Assembly: GCF_001311985.1 (NCBI RefSeq)
Contig: NZ_BBCJ01000018.1
Location: 24,974 to 88,973 of the forward strand
DNA: 64,000 bases
Reading direction: 5' to 3'
Source: Geotalea toluenoxydans JCM 15764
GTDB lineage: Bacteria; Desulfobacterota; Desulfuromonadia; Geobacterales; Geobacteraceae
In this document: positions 32,287 to 39,862 of the stretch, one piece after another
Numbering within the stretch: the stretch's first letter is position 1
Layout: each line of letters begins with the position of its first letter
Position numbers and translations under genes: made by a program
Notes under the pieces: generated by a model
The model's input: the letters and a program-made list of their open reading frames with translations, nothing else
Database searches by the model: none
Told to the model about the DNA's origin: nothing

Positions 32287-32491
32287 GGTGACCTGACCTC
32301 TACTTTAATTTAAATTAGGTTAAAACGCGCATTAGCAGAAATTATAAAAAGTTGGCATGCATTATATAATCTTGCTTTCCTGCCTGTTTGAAACATTAGG
32401 CCATATCATAGGAACTCAACAAACGCATAAATAATGCCAATAGCGAGTGACGTTTTTAGTATGGAGTACGAAAGCTGGAGGATAATGAGAT
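32287..32491. other. Intergenic region upstream of the multiheme cytochrome
   Basis: No gene is seen. On the minus strand there are TATAAT-like hexamers (32341-32346 and about 32361-32369) upstream of the cytochrome start, but no convincing -35 partner. No GEMM-type aptamer was found here, unlike in front of the secreted-protein operon. Confidence 0.35.
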
Positions 32492-32632
32492 TATCGTGGG
32501 AGAGATATTCTATTGGCGGGAAAGGCGCAAGGCAGCAGGAGGGACTACTGGAACATCCTCGAATACTTCGGAAAAGACAACATTGATATCAAAACAAAAC
32601 ACCTTCCTTTTTACCAAGAATTTCGTTGGTGA
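32492..32632 (+). pseudogene. Possible tyrosine recombinase remnant (N-terminal core-binding part)
   Basis: A short open stretch of 46 codons reads GRDILLAGKAQ, then DYWNILEYFGKDNI, then KTKHLPFYQEFRW and stop. The helix pattern and the KTxxxYxxxxRWF-like phrase resemble the N-terminal SAM-like domain of integron-type or phage tyrosine recombinases. No start codon or downstream catalytic domain remains. It lies 54 bp outside the left copy of the tRNA-derived 14-bp repeat. The identification is tentative. Confidence 0.35.
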
Positions 32633-32685
32633 AAGTCTGGTGAAAGTCGGGGGGTTTTCAGGAAGCCTGCCAAAAGCAGAAAAAC

Positions 32686-32699
32686 TGGCGGAGAGGTAG
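32686..32699 (+). repeat. Distal copy of the tRNA-Ser 3'-end attachment repeat
   Basis: TGGCGGAGAGGTAG is identical to the last 14 bases of tRNA-Ser(CGA) at 42627-42640, in the same orientation. The two copies bound the restriction-modification genes, as expected for attL/attR of an element integrated at a tRNA 3' end. Confidence 0.7.
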
Positions 32700-32924
32700 T
32701 CCTTCTAATACATATCTATCATACTTATTTTGTTGTATTTTGCTAAAGGCATTGGCAGCAAATACCCGCAAAAATACCCTCAAGTAATTTTTCACTCACC
32801 TTTTCTTCGGAATTAAAAAATTCGTCCGGACCAAAATAAATGCGGATCAGTGATTTGTTGATACATTTTCGGGTAATGAGCAAGGTAATGCAGCGGAGAG
32901 GGTGGACGGCAGTATAAAAGCAGG

Positions 32925-33641
32925 TTACTCTGCCCATTCCTCATGCCCCAGCGGTGAACGATTCAATTCCTCCCGGTGATTCCGCCAGGATGCCATAAAT
33001 TGATCCATCAGAGTGATGAAACGGCTGTTGTGAGTGGGTTCCAGCAGGTGAACCATCTCATGCACTAAAACGTATTCCAGGCATGCAGGCGGCTTCTTTG
33101 CCAGTTCCGTATTGAGACGGATGTTCCTTGCCTGGCTGTTACAACTACCCCACTTCGTTTTCATCCTTTGCACAAAAAACTTGTGCACCTTAACGCCTAT
33201 GAGCGGCTCCCATTTATTGATCAATGGGGGAACAGCTTCTTTGAGCTTCTCTCGATACCATTCTGCAAGTACGATTTGCTTCTGCTCGGCACTCATATCT
33301 GGACGGATCCGAAGCACCATCTTGTTATGCTTTAGAGTCACGTAAGGCACTGCACCTTTTTCAACTATTTTCAGCAGATAGCGTTTACCCCAAACATAAT
33401 GGCTTTCCCTGTCAAGATACTCTCTCGGGAATTCTCTTTCCTGCTCTTGGAGTTTTTGCTGCTGCTTTTTGATCCAGCCTAGCTTGCTGATGGCAAAGAC
33501 GCGAATGGTATCGAGGTCCATCCGCTGTGGGACCGAAATGCAAACTCTGCCAGCCGGTGGATACACACTCAAGTGAATATTCTTGATGTCCTTCTTCACC
33601 ACATCTATGGCAATCTCGCCAAGTCTGATCTGGGTGGTCAT
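32925..33641 (-). CDS. YgjP-like zinc metallopeptidase (DUF45)
   Basis: A 238-aa protein of the YgjP/DUF45 group. The zinc site is in the C-terminal third: HEMVHLLEPTH (HExxH with a third ligand His), preceded by the conserved KTKWGSCNSQARNIRLN at about residue 160. The N-terminal half contains the usual SVYPPAGRVCISVPQ segment. Such peptidases are often encoded next to hsdR in type I restriction-modification operons. Here its ATG shares one base with the hsdR stop (TGATG). The physiological substrate is unknown. Confidence 0.85.
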   Translation of the reverse strand: MTTQIRLGEIAIDVVKKDIKNIHLSVYPPAGRVCISVPQRMDLDTIRVFAISKLGWIKKQQQKLQEQEREFPREYLDRESHYVWGKRYLLKIVEKGAVPYVTLKHNKMVLRIRPDMSAEQKQIVLAEWYREKLKEAVPPLINKWEPLIGVKVHKFFVQRMKTKWGSCNSQARNIRLNTELAKKPPACLEYVLVHEMVHLLEPTHNSRFITLMDQFMASWRNHREELNRSPLGHEEWAE

Positions 33642-36600
33642 CAGTATTCTCTCTGCTTTTCAATGATGAGAAATATTCGCTCTACCTCAGTCACGTCCTG
33701 TAAAATCCCATACAGGGCAGCCTTAATGACATTCTCCTTGGCCTGGACACCTCGCCAGCCGTCAGGCCGGGTCTGTTTGACCGTTTCATCGATTCTTATG
33801 GCAAGGTCGAGCATAGGGTCTTGAGCAACACCCGCATAGGCAAGTGAAGGGTCGGCTGCTGCTTTAGGCCTGAGATTGTTATAGAGCGCCCGGAGTCCCG
33901 GCGTGTCAAGTTGCTCGGGCGTATTTTCGGCCTGTCCCGCCTCCACCCTCCTGGCCAGTTCAGCGATCTTCTTCAGATATTCCTCGTAGTTTTCCGCCTG
34001 TTCTTTGCGGAACTTTATGATTTCGTCCAAAATCGCCGACATTTTGTCGTAATAGGCTGGGTCATTCAGGTGTTCCTTTATGATCTTGCTGCGGACGTTG
34101 TTCTCGATGGTCTCAGCAACGGCGTTCTTGTTGCCCTTGAGTCCATCGGGCAGGCTGTTGATGGCGTTAGCAATGCCGGTCTTCACAATCAGGTCCAGCA
34201 GCGGCATGTCGTCAAATGGTGAAATCTTTCGTGGAGCGTCGGCTTCGATATAGGTGTCGATGAGGTGGCGCATGTCAGCTTCGTAAGCTTTCAGGTCCAG
34301 GCTTTCACCAGCGGCGTTGCGGATGATCTCCCGCAGCTTGAGGTAGCTATCCAGATCCTTATTGATGCGTTTGATGTCGGTCTCGTTGTACCCGGCGTTG
34401 CCCAGTTCATCCGCAATATTGGCATAGGCACGTACCAGCGCAACCGTTGCCTTGTAGAGCGCCGCCCGTTGCGTTTCGTGCGCCTTCAGGTCTTCCGGTA
34501 TCTCGGTATTGCCGCAGAAATAATGGATATGCTCCAACTCCCCCTTGGGCGGCGCCACCGGTTCACAGAGCATGGCGATTGCTTCCAGTGCATTGTCCAG
34601 CCGCTCCCGGCCTCTGGTCATACGGTCTTGCAGTAGAATCTCGGGATCGACACCGCCAGAGCTATGATCCAGTTCAGAGGTATACACCGCGATGGCGTTC
34701 TCTACCTTCTTAAAGAGGTCCTTATAGTCCACGACATAGCCGAAGTCCTTATCTTCACCATCCAGACGGTTAGTTCGGCAGATGGCTTGAAACAGCCCGT
34801 GATCCTGCATCTTCTTGTCGATGTAGAGATAGGTGCAACTGGGCGCATCAAAGCCGGTCAGCAGTTTGTCCACCACCACCAGCAGCTTCATATTAACCGG
34901 TTGATCCTTGAACATCTTCTTGGCGTGGTCCTCGTAGGCCTCAGTGTTGGCCATGCCGGTGTTTTTCAGCAACGTGGTGTAGCTGGTATAGATGGATTCC
35001 TTGTCCGTCTCAGTATTCGCGCCGGTATCCTCCAGGGTGATGTCTTTCGCCTGCGGATTGTAAGAGGTGATGACCGCACACTTGCCCTTGAACGGCGTCT
35101 TCTGGAACAGCTCGAAATACTTGCACGCCTCATAGATGCTGGAGGCCACCAGAATGGCGTTGCCGCGTTCATTGGAGAGGCGTGGCTTGACGCTGAAATC
35201 GAAGATAATATCTTCCACCACCCGATCCATGCGGGACCGTGAACTGAGCACGTTCTGCATGGTGCCCCACTGTTCACGCAGGGCCGCCTTCTGCCAATCG
35301 TTTAAGCCCCTTGTCTTGACGTCGAACCAGGTGTCGATCTTGTCTTCCGAACCGAGCCGCTGGTCGATGTCCCGTGCCTCATAAATCAGGTCGAGTACCA
35401 CTCCATCTTCCACACCTTCGCTGAACTTATAGGTATGGATATAGCCGCCGAACACCTCCAGGCTGGTCTGCTTGTCCTGTTTGAGTAGCGGTGTACCGGT
35501 AAAGCCGATAAACACCGCATTGGGCATCAGCGCCTTCATGGTGCGGTGCAGCTTACCGCTCTGGGTGCGGTGGCATTCGTCCACGAACACGAAGATCTCC
35601 CCCACCGTCAGGCAGGGTTGCGCCTCCAGATCCTTGATGAACTGCTCGAAATCATCCACGCCCTTCCTGCCGAACTTGTGCACCAGCGAGCAGAGCAGGC
35701 GCGGTGTGGCCTGGCCAAGTTGGGTCATCAGATCACGTCCGCTGCTGGCGCGCGTCATGGGATGGCTGGCAGCGGTGAAGACCCCTTCGATCTGTTTGTC
35801 CAGTTCGTCGCGGTCGGTGACGATCACCACCCGCGCATTGGGCTTGTTCTCCAGAATCCATTTGGCCAGCAGCACCATGACAATGCTCTTGCCGCTTCCC
35901 TGTGTATGCCAGATGATACCCCCCTGGCGGCGATGGACATGCGCCTGCGCCGCTTGATACCGAAATACTGGTGTACACGCGGCAGCTTCTTCAGGCCGCC
36001 ATCGAACAGCACGAAGTCATGCATCAGCTCGATCAGCCGCTCCTTGTTGCACATCTTGAGCAGGTATTTATCCAGCTTGAAGCGGCTGTTGTCCGCTTTG
36101 TCTTCCTTCCATTTCAGGAAATACTTCTCTTCCGTCTTGATAGTCCCGTACTGCAGCCCTTCGGAATCATTCCCCGCAAAGATGAATTGCACCGTGCTAA
36201 AGAACCACTCGTTAAACTGCGGCTGCTGGTTGGAAATGTTCTGGCGGATGCCGTCGCCAATGGAGATGCGACTGTTCTTCAGTTCCAGCACACCAATGGC
36301 GATGCCGTTAACGTAGAGCACCAGGTCGGGGCGGCGCTCAAGGTTGCCGCGCAGGGTGACTTCCTCGGCAATGGCGAAATCGTTGCGCTTGGCCGCATTC
36401 CAGTTAATGAGATAGACAGTCTCGGTAACCTTACCCGCGTCGATCTTCACCGGTACGCCGTATCGCAACAGTTTGTACACTTCCTTGTTGTTATCGTAGA
36501 GGGAGCGATTGGGATTGTCCGCCTCGATGCGCAGCTTGTAGATGGCGCTGCTGATCTGGGCCGGGGTGTAATCATTTTGGGAAAGGTAGGCTGTGAGAAG

Positions 36601-36729
36601 TGCTTCTTCGATGTTGCTGTTGTTTGGGAGGTCAGTTTTGTCGCCGAGATAGCGATAGCCGAGCTCGTCCCGGAACAGGGCGATGACGCGGTTCTGGGTT
36701 AATCTTTCTGGCTGGCCGATGGTTGTCAT
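33641..36729 (-). CDS. hsdR: Type I restriction enzyme R subunit
   Basis: ATP-dependent translocase and nuclease subunit, about 1029 aa. The N-terminal nuclease domain has RRPDLVLYVNGIAIGVLELKN (PD...ExK, about residues 135-155). The SF2 helicase motifs follow: HTQGSGKS (Walker A), VDECHRTQSGKLH (DEAD-like) and IGFTGTPLL, then CRTNRLDGEDKDFGYVVDY. The C-terminal helical region contacts HsdM/S. A single-base frameshift at about 35956-35963 is bridged: HQYFG joins QAAQAHVHRRQGGIIW. Without the indel the gene would be dead. It is separated from hsdS by a GxxExxY gene flanked by hairpin repeats. Confidence 0.9.
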
Positions 36730-36743
36730 TTGTCAGTACCTTT

Positions 36744-36877
36744 GTCTGAACCTTGATTTACAGGATTTTCTTGAATGTCTGAACCATGATTTATAGGATT
36801 CAAGGATTGCCTTAATTTTTCAGGTTAATCCTACAATCAGGAAAATCACGGTTCAGACAGTTTATCACGGTTCAGAC
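36744..36877. repeat. Nested hairpin repeat between hsdR and the GxxExxY gene
   Basis: Two arms of the type GTCTGAACC(A/T)TGATT (36744-36758 and 36777-36791) face two arms ATCACGGTTCAGAC (36844-36858 and about 36864-36877), with inner AGGATT / AATCCT pairing. The right arms lie inside the GxxExxY coding end and encode its last residues (NRLNRDKLSEP). A sister unit lies at 37254-37348 on the other side of that gene. Confidence 0.8.
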
Positions 36878-37241
36878 GGTTATTATGCACCCTCTTGAAC
36901 TCCAGGCTCCTTGCGCCAAAGTTGATCAGCAGTCCGATCTCCATCTGATACGCTTCAAGGTAATTCATGGCCTGCGCCAAGTGAACATCCTCAAGCCGGA
37001 TCAGCGCCTTCAATTCGACCATTACCAATTCTTCAACAAAGAAGTCAACCCTGCGGGTGCCGATTTGCTGTTCACGGTAATGAATCAGCATCTCTTTTTC
37101 CCGTTCAAAAGCAAGGTTGAATAAAGGCAGCTCGATTGCCAACGCACGCTGGTAAATGACTTCCTGAAATCCGTTGCCTAGTGTTGAGTGAACCTTCATG
37201 GCTGCGGCGATGATTCGTTTTGTTATGTCGGAGTGGAGCAT
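36846..37241 (-). CDS. GxxExxY protein (PD-(D/E)XK-like)
   Basis: A 131-aa member of the GxxExxY family: STLGNGFQEVIYQRAL carries the namesake motif at about residues 22-30. RRVDFFVEELVMVELKAL at about 63-82 gives a D...ExK pattern like PD-(D/E)XK nucleases. LLINFGARSLEFKRV is the usual family C-terminus. Biological function is not established. The extra tail NRLNRDKLSEP is encoded by a hairpin repeat arm. The gene sits between hsdS and hsdR and is bracketed by two related hairpins, so it looks like a small inserted cassette. Confidence 0.85.
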   Translation of the reverse strand: MLHSDITKRIIAAAMKVHSTLGNGFQEVIYQRALAIELPLFNLAFEREKEMLIHYREQQIGTRRVDFFVEELVMVELKALIRLEDVHLAQAMNYLEAYQMEIGLLINFGARSLEFKRVHNNRLNRDKLSEP

Positions 37242-37253
37242 GTCAGAACCTCC

Positions 37254-37348
37254 GTCTGAACCATGATTTATAGGATTTTGGGATCACCTTGATGGATAAC
37301 ATCAATAAATCAGGATAATCCTTTAATCAAGAAAATCATGGTTCAGAC
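37254..37348. repeat. Hairpin repeat unit between GxxExxY and hsdS
   Basis: Perfect 15-bp arms GTCTGAACCATGATT (37254-37268) and AATCATGGTTCAGAC (37334-37348), with an inner AGGATT / AATCCT stem. The right arm lies within hsdS and encodes its last residues (RLNHDFLD) and stop. It is the same family as the nested unit at 36744-36877. Confidence 0.85.
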
Positions 37349-38623
37349 GTATTTTCCCCGTGAGCAGGTTGTGCATCATGCCTTGCTTGAGCTGGCGGGT
37401 TTTGGCGAGCCTGGTTTCGAGGGTAGTGATTTCGGCGTCCATGTCGAAAAGGATGGTGGCGATGGCGGTTTGTTCGGGGAGTGGTGGGCAACTGAAATCA
37501 ATATTCTCAATTCTTGAGGCACTCAGGCTCGGCACGCCAGATGCTTCGTTGTAGCTCCGCCAGTTGATAGTGTTGAATTTATAAAAGATGAACTTTGCAT
37601 CTGCTTCTGAAGCAATCTCTGTGAAGAATAGCGTGTCAATCGTCCAAAACGGAGTATCAATAAACTGGGGGACATCGATAGTGCCTTTTCTGCCAATGAG
37701 GATCGAAGGCTTGTCGTAGAGATACTCGTTAGTCCGCCCAATCTCGCCGCCACTCGCAAGGATTGGATATTTCCCGCCAACCACGACGACGTTATGTTGG
37801 CTTTTGCCGTGCCTAACTTTCAACACGTCCCCCAACCGCTTCACCTCCCACCCATCGGGAATTTGGTGGTGTTTGTCGCATTGTAGGGGCACGGTGCGCC
37901 GTGCCCCTACCGATGTAAATTCCGGCAGGCGCTTTTTGCCGGTGAGCAATTCCTGCATGGCGCCTTGTTTGATGTTGCGTTTTTTGGCGATGAGTTGCTC
38001 CAGGGATTCGATGAGGGCATCGGTGTCGCTCAACGCCTCGGCGATGGTTTCTTGTTCGGCTTTGGTGGGTGGAAGAGGGATTTGTAAATAACGAATGTCG
38101 TCAACCTTTGCATGACCTACCGTTGAACCACCAATTTTTTGAACAGATTGCTCTGCACTCCTGATGACATGAGGGCGTAGAGAAGAAAACTACTTTCAGT
38201 TTTCTCTCTATCTGGGCGATAAAGCATCATTCGCTGCCCCAAACAGACTCGCACATCCGAAGGTACTAAGCACACCTCTCCTAAAGGCGCTTCTCTTGTA
38301 ATGAGAACATCACCCAGTTGAGGAATGGCTCTGGCAGTCCACTCATGGAAGGACGTCTCATTCGTAAAACGAAGCTCCTCTCGAACAAACTTTCCGTTAC
38401 GCACATTCGGGGTCCTTACTACAGCAAACTCACCACCATCAACAACAGGAGCTGTCCGGTTCTTGCAGTCCACAACAAGCTCACAGATCTGGGCAGCAGT
38501 TTTAACCTCCCAATCCTCCGGAATCACCCCAACCTCGGTCTTCTTGTAACCTGTCTGAATCACGGATTGACACGGATTATTGGAACTCACGGATACCACC
38601 TTTTCTAATTCTACGTAAATCAT
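37323..38623 (-). CDS. hsdS: Type I restriction enzyme specificity subunit
   Basis: DNA-recognition subunit, about 430 aa, with two target recognition domains. Each starts with the family phrase (VGVIPEDWEVK at about residue 30, HHQIPDGWEVKRLGDV at about 250) and each is followed by a helix (PLPPTKAEQETIAEAL, PLPEQTAIATILFDMDAEI). A frameshift in the T6 run at 38135-38140 is bridged: QKIGGSTVGHAKVDDIRY. The upstream part of the coding sequence (NNPCQSVIQT) and the C-terminus are encoded by repeat-like DNA. GTG near 38590, with AAGGTG upstream, may be the true start. The central linker contains a 28-bp palindrome. Confidence 0.87.
37883..37910. repeat. GC-rich palindrome inside the hsdS interdomain linker
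   Basis: GTAGGGGCACGG, a 4-nt loop and CCGTGCCCCTAC form a near-perfect hairpin. It encodes VGARRTVPLQ within the linker between the two target recognition domains. This sequence type is familiar as an intergenic REP-like palindrome in many bacteria, so its presence inside an open gene suggests an absorbed repeat. Confidence 0.8.
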
Positions 38624-38660
38624 GCATAGGAAATAGCGCTTTTAGTGATACGTCCTGATG

Positions 38661-38694
38661 ACGTGCACAAGAAAAGGTCTTTTGGTGTGCACGT
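38661..38694. repeat. Inverted repeat between hsdS and fic
   Basis: Arms ACGTGCAC (38661-38668) and GTGCACGT (38687-38694) with an inner AAAAG / CTTTT pairing. It lies in the 147-bp gap downstream of fic and upstream of hsdS. A possible transcript boundary or regulatory hairpin; there is no strong T-tract. Confidence 0.5.
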
Positions 38695-38770
38695 TCTGCT
38701 TATGTATAACCGAAATGGCTCTTTCGTGTTCACGTTCCGCTTCTCATGGGTACATAACCCGGTTTATTAC

Positions 38771-39862
38771 TCATGACAATGCATCCGCTTTGGCACTCAC
38801 ATTACGCAGCAGATCATACAAAGCGTCATTAAGGTAGTAATTTTCCTTGCCCAGCTTGTGACGCGAGAGCAGCCCGATCTTTACCAGCTCTTCCAGATAC
38901 TTGGCGGCTGTATTTCGATGTATCTGCAACTCCTGCGTGACAAATTCAATTTTAGTATAGGGATGACGAAAAAGATTGTTGATCAGATCCTGGCTGTAAA
39001 TTTTCGGCAGTTCGGCGCGCAGCTTGTGCTTATGCCGCTGCATCAGTTCCTTTATCCCCAAAATAAGCACAATCGTTTGATGCGAGGTCTGCTCTATGCC
39101 TTCGAGCATATACAGCACCCACTCCTGCCACGTATCCCCAACGCGAACTGCTTGCAGCAGGCGATAGTAGTCCGACTTGTTTTGGTTTATGTAACGGGAT
39201 AGATACAGGACCGGTACGCTTAACAGCCCCTGCTTGACCAGATAGAGGATGTTGATGATACGACCGGTCCTGCCGTTACCATCGTAAAACGGATGGATGC
39301 TTTCAAACTGGTGATGAATAACTGCCATCTTGGTGAGTGGGTCCCAATCGCACAGCTCATCATTGTTCATGAACTGCTCCAGATTGGTCATCAAAGCGAT
39401 AATATCTTCATAATTCTGCGGCGGGGTGTAGACCGTCTCACCGGTTTGTTCATTTTTCAATGCCGTTCCCGGCAGTTTGCGAAAACCGGCACGATTCTCC
39501 TCAATGCCGCTATGGATTTCAAGAATATCGTTATTGGTGAGTAAACCGCTTTTCACGACCTGGTCAAAGCCATTGCGCAGGGCGGCCGAATAATTATGAA
39601 CCTCTTTAGCGGCAGTGCTGACAAAATGCCGGGCAATGCTGTCGCTGCGATACAGATCATCATGAGTCGTGATGATGTTCTCGATTGCAGAACTGTCCTT
39701 TGCTTCCTGCAAAGCAAGTGTATTGATCAAAATACCCTGATTGGGAATACTGGCCGCCACACCTTTCAGCTCTGCCAGTGCTTGATGGGCCTTTGCCAGT
39801 TTTTTCAATACTATTTTGGATTCAAGATCTATTGGCAGTGGCAGCAATGGTAATGTATTCAT
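38771..39862 (-). CDS. Fic family protein (predicted AMP-transferase)
   Basis: A 363-aa Fic protein. The catalytic motif HPFYDGNGRTGR at about residue 195 matches HxFx(D/E)GNGRxxR, with the general-base His present. The N-terminal helix DSSAIENIITT (about residues 57-67) fits the inhibitory (S/T)xxxE(G/N) motif of class II Fic proteins, which blocks ATP until relieved. The C-terminus (about 290-360) is a winged helix (EFVTQELQIHRNTAAKYLEEL). It lies between hsdM and hsdS, and its ATG shares one base with the hsdM stop. It probably modifies or regulates a partner in the island; the target is unknown. Confidence 0.87.
   Translation of the reverse strand: MNTLPLLPLPIDLESKIVLKKLAKAHQALAELKGVAASIPNQGILINTLALQEAKDSSAIENIITTHDDLYRSDSIARHFVSTAAKEVHNYSAALRNGFDQVVKSGLLTNNDILEIHSGIEENRAGFRKLPGTALKNEQTGETVYTPPQNYEDIIALMTNLEQFMNNDELCDWDPLTKMAVIHHQFESIHPFYDGNGRTGRIINILYLVKQGLLSVPVLYLSRYINQNKSDYYRLLQAVRVGDTWQEWVLYMLEGIEQTSHQTIVLILGIKELMQRHKHKLRAELPKIYSQDLINNLFRHPYTKIEFVTQELQIHRNTAAKYLEELVKIGLLSRHKLGKENYYLNDALYDLLRNVSAKADALS

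Noticed and set aside
32287..32491. Second GEMM riboswitch before the multiheme cytochrome
   Set aside because: No GCAAACC or CGCAAAGCC core elements were found on the minus strand in this gap.
32743..32937. Small minus-strand protein after the metallopeptidase
   Set aside because: Overlaps the metallopeptidase stop, has no ribosome-binding site or family signal, and lies in AT-rich island-edge DNA.
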